Origin: an uncultured bacterium
GTDB lineage: Bacteria; Bacillota; Clostridia; Lachnospirales; Lachnospiraceae
Direction of reading: 5' to 3'
Length of the DNA stretch: 64,000 nt
Assembly (NCBI GenBank): GCA_947073545.1
Contig: CAMTMP010000010.1
Coordinates: 1 to 64,000 of the forward strand
Shown piece by piece: positions 7,815 through 16,470 of the stretch. Made by a program: the position numbers and the translations under genes. Position 1 is the stretch's first letter. Each line of letters opens with the position of its first letter. The notes under the pieces were generated by a model. The model saw only the letters and a list, made by a program, of their open reading frames with translations, did no database searches and had not been told where the DNA came from.

Positions 7815-8057
7815 TTGAGAGATAAAGCCTACCTTAGAGATGTGAGGAAAAGAAAAATACAGAGAAAAAAACGTATTAGCAAAGCAGTTTATGGCTTAGA
7901 TTGGTATCCACATGATGGACAGTATTCAAAGGGGAAAATTCATTGTGGATGTGGATTGTGTAAGTTTGGTAAAAAGTATGGATTGCCAACCATTAGAGAT
8001 ATGCGAGAAAAATCAAGAGAATATATTTTGTATGATGATTACAAAAAGGCACAATAA
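7815..8057 (+). CDS. Small basic protein with Cys-rich centre
   Basis: About 80 residues. The TTG start at 7815 is preferred because AGGAGG lies at 7801-7806, 8 bases upstream. It is very basic at its N-terminus (RDVRKRKIQRKKRISK), followed by DWYPHDGQYSKGKIHCGCGLCKFGKKYG. Proteins with this YSKGKIHCxCxxC signature recur in clostridial mobile elements, with no function known to me. A strong terminator follows. Confidence 0.6.
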   Translation: MRDKAYLRDVRKRKIQRKKRISKAVYGLDWYPHDGQYSKGKIHCGCGLCKFGKKYGLPTIRDMREKSREYILYDDYKKAQ

Positions 8058-8079
8058 GAAAAGTTAATATCAAAAATTG

Positions 8080-8107
8080 AAGCGATACTGAAAGTGTATC
8101 GCTTTTA
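8080..8107 (+). terminator. Rho-independent terminator
   Basis: A perfect 9-bp stem AAGCGATAC / GTATCGCTT with a 7-base loop is followed by TTATT. It ends the 5.1-8.06 kb gene run. Confidence 0.8.
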
Positions 8108-8115
8108 TTGATATA

Positions 8116-8289
8116 GAAACCATAATTTTATCTTTGATATTAGCCAGTATAGCATAGAAAAAGCCTTATTTCTATACTAAAAATATGGAAGTTATGGATA
8201 AAACTGTAATATGATCAATCATCCATAAGTGAAAAAGCGTGTAAAATAGGCATTTCTGCACATGAAAACAAGATAAAATTATGGTTTCA
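8116..8289. repeat. 174-bp intergenic unit bounded by perfect 19-bp inverted repeats
   Basis: GAAACCATAATTTTATCTT at 8116-8134 is exactly complementary to 8271-8289. Inside lie a bulged hairpin at about 8147-8179 (AGTATAG...CTATACT) and an 8-bp inverted repeat TTATGGAT (8192-8199) / ATCCATAA (8222-8229). There is no open frame of note. It could be a structured RNA with nested stems or a small non-autonomous mobile unit. It fills most of the gene-free 8058-8394 stretch; the remaining 8290-8394 shows nothing clear. Confidence 0.65.
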
Positions 8290-8394
8290 TTCAATTTGAA
8301 TAAGTGATTTCCTGAAAATGACGAATTGTAGCATAATTTGGTAGTGAAGTTTTAACTAAGAGTCCGGTTTAATGGACATGAAAAGCGATATTAT

Positions 8395-8622
8395 TTATTT
8401 AGATATATCACTTTTATTTTTTAAATTTACGTCAAGTTTTAAATTTAAAGATTCGCAGATTTCAAAAAGGGTATTACACTGTGGATTTCCATGATTAAAA
8501 ATCTGGCTAACGGATTGAGGTTTTTTTTGCATATTAACCGCTAAATCCTTCATCTGAATATTGTTTAAATCCATATATTTTTTGATTTCTGCAAGTAGTT
8601 CTTTAGTGTTATTACAAATCAT
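8395..8622 (-). CDS. XRE-family helix-turn-helix regulator
   Basis: The 75-residue protein is a single helix-turn-helix: IQMKDLAVNMQKKPQSVSQIFNHG matches the XRE/Cro pattern (residues 22-45), followed by NTLFEICESLNLKLDV, a common ending in small phage and toxin-antitoxin repressors. It reads toward the 8.1 kb element. The palindrome directly upstream at 8635-8668 is a likely binding site. It is divergent from a mazF remnant, so it may have been the repressor of that operon. Confidence 0.75.
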   Translation of the reverse strand: MICNNTKELLAEIKKYMDLNNIQMKDLAVNMQKKPQSVSQIFNHGNPQCNTLFEICESLNLKLDVNLKNKSDISK

Positions 8623-8634
8623 ATAATCTCAACT

Positions 8635-8761
8635 CCATATATTAATATATCGATTATACAATATATGGATATACTAAACAATATATAAATTTATTTTTGT
8701 GCAACTTTTTATAAATAAATATATTGATTAATAAATATATTGATTAATAAATATATTTATT
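8635..8761. promoter_or_regulatory. Palindrome and 16-bp tandem repeats in a divergent control region
   Basis: CCATATATT (8635-8643) and AATATATGG (8660-8668) form a perfect 9-bp inverted repeat next to the XRE gene start. At 8716-8761 the 16-base unit TAAATATATTGATTAA occurs twice exactly and a third time in part. The region is almost pure A/T and lies between divergent genes. Operator sites for the XRE protein, or iteron-like sites, are possible. Confidence 0.5.
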
Positions 8762-8825
8762 GTATAGTGGGAAGCGTCAAAGAAAATGTAGGACATACAT
8801 AAAGATATGAGAGAGGAGGAAAACT

Positions 8826-8996
8826 ATGAGGATGTTTGATATTTTTTATGCTAATTTATCAAAAAATACCGTATATTCAGAGCAAGGCGGTATTCGCCCG
8901 GTTATCATCATCCAAAATGATGTGGGAAATAGATATATTGATAAAATTATAGATGAATTGACAAATCGAATTATAAGGTTGAGAAACCACATATAG
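8826..8996 (+). pseudogene. MazF/PemK-type toxin remnant (5' part)
   Basis: Translation from the ATG at 8826, which has a GAGGAGG Shine-Dalgarno, gives MRMFDIFYANLS and then SEQGGIRPVIIIQNDVGNRY, the N-terminal hallmark of MazF/PemK mRNA interferases. After about 45 residues the similarity stops, and 11-12 unrelated codons run to TAG at 8994. More than half of the toxin is missing. The 3' end abuts the truncated ATPase on the opposite strand, which marks a deletion junction near 8960-8985. Confidence 0.7.
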
Positions 8997-9667
8997 CGAG
9001 TTGTTCCTTTAATACGCTTCGCTTCATCAATGTTCTTTTCAACAGCAATGGTCATAACAATATCTGCTTTATTTGCAAAAATTCCATCATAATCTGCATT
9101 TAAGTTTGATGTAAGCTGCTGATATTCGTCACCGTTCTTTTCTTTTACATCTTTTAACTTGGTATGACCGATAATAACAATTCCATATCCAGCCTTACGA
9201 AGTTTTGCCAGAATATCGTCTACAAGTTCTGTAACTTTATCTCTTGGTGCGCCATATCCACCCAAACAGGCATTAAATTCTGCCGCACTGCCTTTCTGCT
9301 TCTTATGAATCCTCTTTACCTCTTCTTTTGCAAGTTTGATCATCTCATCGGCGGTATCAATACCGACAATCTCAAAATTATTATCCGTTTTATTTTCAAC
9401 AAGATCATTCACTACTTCTACAATATCAGCCCATGTAGGAGTTTCCGCATAAACCAATCCATCTAACGCCTGATATCCAATTTCATCTCCGACTGCAATT
9501 AAAAGTCCCTTTTCTAGATCGCCGTACTGTTCCTGAACTAAATCATAAAACAGTGTAGTCTTACCAACCTTCTTAATACCTCTCCAATAATGAATATAAC
9601 TTCCAATATCACACTTTACTTTAGGAAACATTACTGTCCCTGTAAAATTAAATCTTGCTTGTGCCAT
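8846..9667 (-). CDS. Phage RecA/Sak4-like AAA ATPase, 3' end replaced
   Basis: The protein begins MAQARFNFTG and has a Walker A-like GIKKVGKTTL near residue 30 and a Walker B-like strand FEIVGIDTADEM near 100. Later come IVIIGHTKLKD and ADIVMTIAVEKN, as in phage recombination ATPases that load single-strand annealing or recombinase factors. After KRIKGTTRYMWF (about residue 229) the sequence becomes hydrophobic and is merely the reverse strand of the mazF remnant, so the native C-terminus is lost. Strong AAGGAGG precedes the start. It is probably non-functional. Confidence 0.65.
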   Translation of the reverse strand: MAQARFNFTGTVMFPKVKCDIGSYIHYWRGIKKVGKTTLFYDLVQEQYGDLEKGLLIAVGDEIGYQALDGLVYAETPTWADIVEVVNDLVENKTDNNFEIVGIDTADEMIKLAKEEVKRIHKKQKGSAAEFNACLGGYGAPRDKVTELVDDILAKLRKAGYGIVIIGHTKLKDVKEKNGDEYQQLTSNLNADYDGIFANKADIVMTIAVEKNIDEAKRIKGTTRYMWFLNLIIRFVNSSIILSIYLFPTSFWMMITGRIPPCSEYTVFFDKLA

Positions 9668-9953
9668 TAAATAGCATTCCTCCTTGTAATTGAAAATTTA
9701 TATAACTTCAACAGCCTTTGCAGACTGGAACATAGGATTTTAAAATCTATATAAAATCTATGTCATCAGTGGTTTATGGCTAATTTTTGCGTAATTTAAC
9801 CAAGGGTATGCTGTTTACCACCCAAAACGGATATAACTTTTAAATTGTAATTATTGGAATTTCCTACGAATAACCGTGCGAATTGTTTACTTGATACTGT
9901 GCGTATCTGATTTATTATTCTTTGTTTTGTTACCTACCAGAGTGGTAAATGAA

Positions 9954-10367
9954 TTATCTTAATTGACACTTGTATGCTAATTTCTTTTCTGTCCATCCAT
10001 CTTTATATTTAATATCACAGGATAAATGGAATTCATCATACTGTAGATTAGAAATCTTTACGTCCTTTTGAATTGAGTTACCAAGCATATTAGTTATTGC
10101 ACGAAAACCTCCTACTGCCAATCCATCGTATTCTACATATGCTTGTATATAGTCTTCCCAACTATCTACAGAAACCATTCGTGATTGGTGATCGAAAATT
10201 TCACCTTCTTTGATACTCAAATTTGTCTCAATAACTTTTATTTCTATGTTATTTCTGTCAGGATATAAACCTCTATAATATGGTCTGATAAGTGCTTTTT
10301 TGGCATCAATGGTAATGCCAAAAATAGAAAGAATGTTTGAAATTATACTTATTATTGTGTCAATCAA
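9954..10367 (-). CDS. Hypothetical protein with N-terminal hydrophobic segment
   Basis: The 137-residue protein starts at a TTG (10367) with a GAGGGGTG Shine-Dalgarno. A hydrophobic N-terminus (IISIISNILSIFGITI) could be a membrane anchor, followed by a beta-rich domain with Trp and Tyr. No family recognised. It is divergent from the ligase fragment at 10449, and the 286 bases between it and the ATPase (9668-9953) contain only AT-rich short palindromes. Confidence 0.45.
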   Translation of the reverse strand: MIDTIISIISNILSIFGITIDAKKALIRPYYRGLYPDRNNIEIKVIETNLSIKEGEIFDHQSRMVSVDSWEDYIQAYVEYDGLAVGGFRAITNMLGNSIQKDVKISNLQYDEFHLSCDIKYKDGWTEKKLAYKCQLR

Positions 10368-10448
10368 ACTATCACCCCTCTTTAGTTGATTATAACAGAT
10401 TATAAATATAAATCAATAAATTGTGTGTTTTAAGGAAGGAGAATGTGA

Positions 10449-11348
10449 TTGATAGAAGTAATTAAATTATTTAAACAGATTCAGGAAACGAGTAGTTTAA
10501 ATGAGAAAAAAGAAATTGTTATTAATAACAAAGATAATGAGTTATTTAAGGAATGCTTAAAGTTTTTATTGGATGGGAATGTTACAACTGGTATCGCAGA
10601 AAAGAAATATGATTCTGTCAAAGTTATAACACCAGACTTGATGCATAATGATGTTAATCAAGAATTTAAAGAGCTGCTAAATTATATTAAGCAGCACAAT
10701 ACTGGTCGAGAAGAGGATATTATTCAAGCAAAGGCGTGGTGTTATGATTTTGATGAAGATATAAAGAAGTTTGTAAGAGGAATGATTATCAAGAACATTA
10801 AACTTGGAGCTGACGCAAAATTAGTGAATAAATGTATTCCTGGGCTAATTCCTACATTTGATGTTATGCTTGGCACTCCAATTGATAAAGTAAAATTAAA
10901 AGGGAATGAATGGATTTCGATATCCAGAAAATTAAATGGTACAAGATGTGCATTTGTTGGCGACAAGTGCATGACAAGGCAAGGGAAAGAGTATAAGGGA
11001 CTGGGTCATATTATATTAGACTTACATAGACTAGGGTTGCAAAATTGTTTTGTTGATGGTGAACTTTTATACAAAAACAAGGAAGGATTATCTGATTCAG
11101 AAGCGTTCCAAAAAGGTACAGGCATTGCAATGAGTAAAGAGGATGATAAATCTAATTTGAAATTAGTAATCTTTGATGTTTTCCCATTAGAAGAATTTTG
11201 GTCTGGTAAATCAAAAGAATCCTATTATGAGAGAAAACAAATGCTCTTAGAAATTAAGGAAGATATTAATTCATTTAAAGAAGTTTTAAATATTGAAGTA
11301 GTGCAAATGTGCTATGAAGGAAGCAGTCTTTCAAAATGGGTAGAGTAG
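10449..11348 (+). CDS. Phage-type ATP-dependent DNA ligase, C-terminally truncated
   Basis: The adenylation domain has the phage variant of motif I, K-L-N-G-T-R near residue 161 (KxDGxR with Asn for Asp), followed by MTRQGKEYKGL, motif III FVDGELLYKN and the motif around LVIFDVFPLEEFW. The N-terminal 150 residues match ligase leader helices. The reading frame ends abruptly after VVQMCYEGSSLSKWVE, where ligases should continue with motifs IV to VI (KxEG and KxK lysines). The frame runs into the 3' part of a different gene, so it is a fusion-deletion product. TTG start with AAGGAG 7 bases upstream. Confidence 0.7.
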   Translation: MIEVIKLFKQIQETSSLNEKKEIVINNKDNELFKECLKFLLDGNVTTGIAEKKYDSVKVITPDLMHNDVNQEFKELLNYIKQHNTGREEDIIQAKAWCYDFDEDIKKFVRGMIIKNIKLGADAKLVNKCIPGLIPTFDVMLGTPIDKVKLKGNEWISISRKLNGTRCAFVGDKCMTRQGKEYKGLGHIILDLHRLGLQNCFVDGELLYKNKEGLSDSEAFQKGTGIAMSKEDDKSNLKLVIFDVFPLEEFWSGKSKESYYERKQMLLEIKEDINSFKEVLNIEVVQMCYEGSSLSKWVE

Positions 11349-11677
11349 GAGATAAAGTTCAGGTAATGGTAGTAGATTCTCCGTTGATCCTTTGCATTGT
11401 TTATAACAATGATGAAACACTTGGAGAAGATTTCAATAAGACGGTTCGTAATGTGTTTGATTCATACACAAATAGAAATTATCTACTCACAAGAAAACAT
11501 ACATACGAAGATGAAGGAAGATTTCAGAACGAAAAAGAAGCGTTAGAGGTTAGAAAACATATTATTAATGCACTAGATAATTTTGGTATTGATTATAATT
11601 ATGCCACATCAAGCGAATTAGATTGTGAAACTATAGCCAATAAAATTGCAAAGGAGATAAGAGAATATGAACAGTAA
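11336..11677 (+). pseudogene. 3' part of a phage AAA NTPase (nucleotide-kinase-like)
   Basis: The frame reads GRVGDKVQVMVVDSPLILCIVYN, then LGEDFNKTVRNVFDSY and the basic YLLTRKHTYEDEGR. This is the C-terminal half of phage ATPases whose N-terminal half carries the P-loop. The Walker A part is absent because the ligase 5' part precedes it in another frame, with the junction near 11335. Its ATG at 11336 is probably a coincidental internal codon. Confidence 0.6.
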
Positions 11678-11828
11678 AGGACATTTATTTATCAGTCTTG
11701 GTAAATCGGCTATTAGGATTGTCGGTGGTATTGTTGCTTTGGCTAAGAAGTCAGTCGTACCACTGGCAATCGGAGTGATTGTAGCTGAGATTGGTGGCGT
11801 GTTAGAAGAATTAGTTGATGAAAGATAA
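11667..11828 (+). CDS. Small hydrophobic phage protein
   Basis: The 53-residue protein MNSKGHLFISLGKSAIRIVGG... has one hydrophobic stretch (IRIVGGIVALA, then VVPLAIGVIVAEIGGVLEEL) and an acidic tail. AAGGAG at 11651-11656 supports the ATG at 11667. It overlaps the NTPase remnant by 11 bases and precedes nrdD by 22. Similar short membrane-associated proteins precede nucleotide genes in clostridial phages. Function unknown. Confidence 0.6.
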   Translation: MNSKGHLFISLGKSAIRIVGGIVALAKKSVVPLAIGVIVAEIGGVLEELVDER

Positions 11829-11850
11829 TGAATTACGGAGGAAATAGTTA

Positions 11851-14007
11851 TTGACAGTACAAAAAAGAGATGGACGCAAAGTGAAATTTGATAAAGAGAA
11901 AATCAAGATAGCAGTTCTAAAGGCTTTTATTGATGTAGATGGTGAAGAAACCGCTTATGCAAAAGAAAAAGCCAGAGACATTGCTAATCACATAGAATCT
12001 TTGAATAAGAATATGAGTGTGGAAGAGATTCAGGATGAAGTTGTTAATAAACTCATGGCAAGCACAAGAAAAGATGTTGCTACAAAGTATATAGAATATA
12101 GATATAAAAGAAAACTGGTCAGAGAAAGCAATACAACTGATAAAAGTATTCTTGAATTGATTGATGGTGTAAATGATTATTGGAACTCAGAAAATTCTAA
12201 TAAAAGTGCATCAGTAGTAACGACTCAGAGAGATTATCTGGCAGGCATCACAAGTACAGATATTACAAGAAGATTTTTACTTCCAGAAGATGTTGTACAA
12301 GCACATGATGAAGGCATTATCCATTTTCATGATGCTGATTATTTTGCTCAACATATGCATAATTGTTGTTTGATTAATCTTGATGATATGCTGCAAAACG
12401 GAACAGTCATAAATGGTACTTTGATTGAAAAACCTCATAGATTCTTAACAGCAATGACAATTGCAACGCAGATTATTACAGCGGTCACATCATCTCAGTA
12501 TGGTGGAGCAACAATCACATTAACACACCTAGCTTCATTTGTTAGAGATAGCTACAACAGATATCTAAAAAAATATTTATCATGGGGATTTGCAGGTAAA
12601 GAATCTATTGAATGGGCAAAAAAAGATTTGCAAAAAGAAATTCAGGATGGTGTACAAACATTTCAATATCAGTTAAATTCTATGACAAATACAAACGGGC
12701 AGTCTCCATTTTTGTCGGTATTCATGTATATTGGAGAGACAAAAGAGTATAAAGAAGAACTGGCAATGATTATTCAAGAAATGTTGCTTCAAAGAATAGA
12801 AGGACTGAAAAATGAAGTAGGCGTATGCATTACACCAGCTTTTCCCAAATTGTTGTACGTATTAGAAGAAGACAATATTCATGAAAACAGTAAATATTGG
12901 TATCTTACTGAACTTGCAGCAATGTGTACAGCAAAAAGATTAGTTCCTGATTTTATGTCAGAGAAGGTAATGAAGAGATTAAAAGATGGGAATATGTATC
13001 CTGTGATGGGCTGCAGATCCGCTTTAACAGTATGGCATGATAAGAATGGTCAGCCTAAGTTTTATGGAAGATTCAATCAAGGTGTCGTTACAATCAATTT
13101 GGTAGACTTAGCACTTTCATCTGAAGGAAATTTTGATAGATTCTGGGAACTGTTTGAAGAGCGTACAGAATTATGTCATAAATCTCTCAAATGCCGTCAT
13201 GAACGTTTGGAAGGAACTTTATCTGACGCAGCCCCTATTATGTGGCAATATGGAGCATTAGCAAGGTTAAATAAACATCAGCCAATAGATGAGTTATTAC
13301 ATAATGGATATTCCACAATATCTCTTGGATATGCAGGTTTATATGAATGTGTAAAATATATGACTGGTAAATCACATACTGATAATGCTGAAGGTACTGA
13401 ATTTGGATTGAAGATTATGAGAGCATTAAATGATAAGTGCAATCAGTGGAAGATGAAAGAAAAAATTGATTACAGCTTATATGGTACACCAATTGAATCC
13501 ACTACATATAAATTTGCAAAATGTTTACAAAAAAGGTTTGGTATTATTGAAGGTATTACTGATAAAAATTACATTACTAATTCTTATCATGTAAATGTAA
13601 GGGAAGAAATTGATCCATTTGCAAAACTTGAAATAGAAAGTAAGTTCCAAGAGTTGAGTCCTGGAGGAGCCATTTCTTATATTGAAAGTAGCAATATGAA
13701 TGATAACATTCCAGCTTTATTAGAAGTGATGAAGTTTATATATGAAAATATCATGTACGCAGAAATCAATACTAAATCAGATTATTGTCAGGTATGTGGA
13801 TATAATGGAGAAATCCAGATTGTAAAAGAGAATGGTGAGCTGATTTGGGAATGTCCTAATTGTAAGAATCGTGATCAGGACAAAATGAATATTGCTAGAC
13901 GCACATGTGGTTATATAGGAAGTCATTATTGGAATCAAGGCAGAACGCAGGAGATAGTTGAGAGGTTCGTGCATTTAGATGATCACGAATATAAGGAGAG
14001 TGACTGA
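11851..14007 (+). CDS. nrdD: Anaerobic ribonucleoside-triphosphate reductase
   Basis: Class III ribonucleotide reductase makes dNTPs from NTPs without oxygen. Residues 1-90 are an ATP-cone allosteric domain (VQKRDGRKVKFDKEKI). The central barrel has HMHNCCLINLDDML, MGCRSALTVW and VTINLVDLA. The C-terminus has zinc cysteine pairs CQVCG and CPNC and the glycyl radical motif RRTCGYIG. At 718 residues it is full length. TTG start with GGAGG upstream. It overlaps nrdG by 29 bases. Its AT-rich codon use and place between phage genes suggest an element-borne copy. Confidence 0.95.
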   Translation: MTVQKRDGRKVKFDKEKIKIAVLKAFIDVDGEETAYAKEKARDIANHIESLNKNMSVEEIQDEVVNKLMASTRKDVATKYIEYRYKRKLVRESNTTDKSILELIDGVNDYWNSENSNKSASVVTTQRDYLAGITSTDITRRFLLPEDVVQAHDEGIIHFHDADYFAQHMHNCCLINLDDMLQNGTVINGTLIEKPHRFLTAMTIATQIITAVTSSQYGGATITLTHLASFVRDSYNRYLKKYLSWGFAGKESIEWAKKDLQKEIQDGVQTFQYQLNSMTNTNGQSPFLSVFMYIGETKEYKEELAMIIQEMLLQRIEGLKNEVGVCITPAFPKLLYVLEEDNIHENSKYWYLTELAAMCTAKRLVPDFMSEKVMKRLKDGNMYPVMGCRSALTVWHDKNGQPKFYGRFNQGVVTINLVDLALSSEGNFDRFWELFEERTELCHKSLKCRHERLEGTLSDAAPIMWQYGALARLNKHQPIDELLHNGYSTISLGYAGLYECVKYMTGKSHTDNAEGTEFGLKIMRALNDKCNQWKMKEKIDYSLYGTPIESTTYKFAKCLQKRFGIIEGITDKNYITNSYHVNVREEIDPFAKLEIESKFQELSPGGAISYIESSNMNDNIPALLEVMKFIYENIMYAEINTKSDYCQVCGYNGEIQIVKENGELIWECPNCKNRDQDKMNIARRTCGYIGSHYWNQGRTQEIVERFVHLDDHEYKESD

Positions 14008-14545
14008 AATACGATATGCACAAATTAGAAGTTTAGATTTATCAAACGGAGAGGGCGTAGGAGTCGCCCTTTTCGTACAAGGTTGTCATTTTCATTGTGA
14101 AAATTGTTTTAATCCTGAAACATGGGATTTTGATGGTGGTAAAGAATGGACAGAAGAAGTAAAAAATAAATTTTTGGAATTGGCAAACAAATCTTACATA
14201 AAACGGATCAGTATCCTTGGAGGGGAACCACTGGCAAAAGAAAATCTTGATGACGTTCTTGATTTGGTCAATGAATTCCGTCTTTCAAAGTCGGAGAAAT
14301 CAATCTGGTTGTACACAGGCTATACATGGGAAGAAATAAGAAAAAACAATATGAAAGATGGACTAAGATATGGTGAATTGACTAAAAGAGCGAAAATTAT
14401 TACAGAATGTGATGTTCTTGTAGATGGTCAATACATAGAATCGCAGCGCGATCTCTCACTCCCCTATCGTGGTTCTTCAAATCAGAGACTAATAGATGTC
14501 CAGCAATCATTACAAAAAGGTGAAATAGTATTATGGCAAGCATGA
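13979..14545 (+). CDS. nrdG: Anaerobic ribonucleotide reductase activating protein (radical SAM)
   Basis: NrdG generates the glycyl radical on NrdD. GCHFHCENCFNPETW gives the C-x3-C-x2-C cluster motif, followed by ISILGGEPL and IWLYTGYTWEE, as in the family. The start is uncertain. The ATG at 13979 gives a long leader, a GTG at 14000 sits 1 base after AAGGAG, and an ATA at 14009 has ideal spacing and would begin at the family-typical RYAQIR. The ending RLIDVQQSLQKGEIVLW is normal. Confidence 0.93.
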   Translation: MITNIRRVTEIRYAQIRSLDLSNGEGVGVALFVQGCHFHCENCFNPETWDFDGGKEWTEEVKNKFLELANKSYIKRISILGGEPLAKENLDDVLDLVNEFRLSKSEKSIWLYTGYTWEEIRKNNMKDGLRYGELTKRAKIITECDVLVDGQYIESQRDLSLPYRGSSNQRLIDVQQSLQKGEIVLWQA

Positions 14546-14709
14546 TCATAACGAGTGAATGCGAACAATGTCCCGAATCAATTATTAATGATGAAGATAA
14601 GGCAAGAGTGATTGTGTATTGCAGAGTAAAAGATAAAATGTATTTTGGGGGACAATGTATTCCATGCGATTATAAAGGAAAGAGAAAAAAGAATGAACGA
14701 GATAATTAA
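14542..14709 (+). CDS. Small zinc-binding-like protein
   Basis: About 55 residues beginning [10 protein letters not shown]. Cysteine pairs CEQC and, 36 residues later, CIPC, plus an isolated VYC, suggest a zinc knuckle. It overlaps the nrdG stop by 4 bases (ATGA) and the dut start by 17, which implies translational coupling. I have a general memory of similar CxxC...GQCIPC proteins in clostridial phages. No function known. Confidence 0.6.
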   Translation: MIITSECEQCPESIINDEDKARVIVYCRVKDKMYFGGQCIPCDYKGKRKKNERDN

Positions 14710-15127
14710 AATTAAATATTTTACGGATAAAATTGAGAAACTGGATTACATAGACGGCAAGTCGGACTGGATTGACCTGCGGGCAGCGGAGGATGTGGTA
14801 TTAAAGAGAGGGGAGTTTAAGCTGATCCCTCTCGGTGTTGCGATGGAGCTTCCGAAAGGATACGAGGCCCATGTAGTCCCGCGCAGTTCCACATTCAAAA
14901 ATTTCGGAATCATACAGACCAATCATCAGGGGGTAATCGACGCCTCCTACAGCGGGGACAACGATCAGTGGTTTATGCCGGTTTATGCGGTCAGAGATAC
15001 CGAAATACATATAAATGATAGAATCTGTCAGTTCCGAATTGTGAAAAACCAGCCAAGGATTGTTTTTGATGAAGTAATTAGATTAGAAAATAAGGACAGA
15101 GGAGGGTTTGGGAGTACAGGGAAGTGA
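14693..15127 (+). CDS. dut: dUTP diphosphatase
   Basis: The trimeric dUTPase hydrolyses dUTP to dUMP, which limits uracil in DNA and feeds dTMP synthesis. All five motifs are visible: [32 protein letters not shown] with the catalytic Asp, RICQFRI and the C-terminal [10 protein letters not shown]-loop-like arm. It is 144 residues from the ATG at 14693. Its GC-rich codons contrast with the AT-rich genes on both sides, so it probably has a different donor, perhaps the host or a related phage. Confidence 0.93.
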   Translation: MNEIIKIKYFTDKIEKLDYIDGKSDWIDLRAAEDVVLKRGEFKLIPLGVAMELPKGYEAHVVPRSSTFKNFGIIQTNHQGVIDASYSGDNDQWFMPVYAVRDTEIHINDRICQFRIVKNQPRIVFDEVIRLENKDRGGFGSTGK

Positions 15128-15172
15128 TTTTTCACTTTCCTGTAATAATATTATAGAATGGAGTGAGGGCAT

Positions 15173-16410
15173 ATAGATAAAGATGTGGATATAAATGAAT
15201 TATTGAAATTCGCATTGAATAATGGTATGATTGATTTGTCACACATGAAAGAACAAATCGATATGAAAAAAAGAGAGGAGATATAAAAAAAACATCCATA
15301 TAAAATATGGCAGGATAAGAATGAATTTTGGCACACATATTTATCAACCCCAAATGGACAAAGGAAATCTATAAAAAGGAAGAATAAATGTGATTTAGAT
15401 AATATAATTATATCATATTGGAAATCAAAACATGGTAATTCGTTTAGAGAAAGATATGATATTTGGGTAGACAGACAAAAGAGATGTGGGAGATCTGATA
15501 ATACTATTTATAAGTATCAATGCGATTTTAAGCGTTTCTTTGAAGGAGATAAAATTTGCAAAGAGGATATTTCACGAATAGATGACGAATATATATGTCT
15601 GTTTATACAACGTTTACTTGGGGAAAAGAAAATACCATATAGAGCATTAAAAGGTATGTTTGGGTATATGAATGGAGTTTTTGAAAAGGCTATTATAGAC
15701 AAAGTAATCAGTAATAACCCATGTAAGTATGTTGACCTTCCGACCTTTAAGCACTTATGTCAAGAAGAAAGAGAAAAAAGTGCATCCGAAAGAACTCTTA
15801 GTAATGCGGAGAAAATTGCTTTACTTAAAAAATTAGACTCTAATTATGATGGAAAGCCAGATTATATTGTTAAATATGCTGTGGAACTTGCGATGTATAC
15901 TGGTATGAGAGTTGGAGAACTTGCTGCGTTAAGGTGGGAAGATATTAACTTTTCTCAAAAGGAAATTATAGTTAGACATTCCGAAAAACATAACCGCCTA
16001 ACAAACGAATATACGATATCTACCACAAAGAATAGCAAGATTAGAAAAATTCCACTTACTGATGAGATGCAGGATGTATTATTAAGAGTAAAAGAAACTG
16101 AAATTAAAAATGGGTTCATTAGTGAATGGTTTTTTCAGATGAAAATGGTAGGGTTCATTCAAGAGTAATATCGAATTGCGCTAGAAACCGGACAGCATCT
16201 AAAGAATTTACAAACCAGAAAAGTATTCATGCAATTAGAAGAACAATTAATTCTGATATGAGATGCAATGGGGTGTCACCAGTTGTAACTGCGTCATTAT
16301 TGGGACATACGGTAAAGGTAAATAATGAGAATTACACCTATGATGTTTCCGATATGAGTTATAAAGCATCAGTCATTTCTGATATAAATAGAAATACTAA
16401 GTGCATTTGA
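15173..16410 (+). pseudogene. Tyrosine recombinase (integrase), decayed
   Basis: One interrupted frame spans a SAM-like arm and core-binding region and the catalytic domain: TGMRVGELAALRW (Arg), HAIRRTINSDM (HxxR), LLGHT (His) and NENYTYDVSDM (nucleophile Tyr). Lesions seen: the expected start is ATA at 15173 behind a GGAG-type site, TAA at 15284-15286 interrupts the frame, and a one-base loss near 16126-16140 shifts the frame inside WFFSDENGRVH. The catalytic residues themselves are intact. The gene lies 61 bases from the tRNA-like att fragment, as in tRNA-integrated elements. Confidence 0.85.
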
Positions 16411-16470
16411 TAACTCGTTGATAACTTTTACATTTTCGGAAGCTGAAACCATTGATTTTACGGGCTTTTT

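Noticed and set aside
9164..9466. Plus-strand frame inside the phage ATPase
   Set aside because: It lies antisense to a domain-bearing gene and has no recognisable composition or Shine-Dalgarno.
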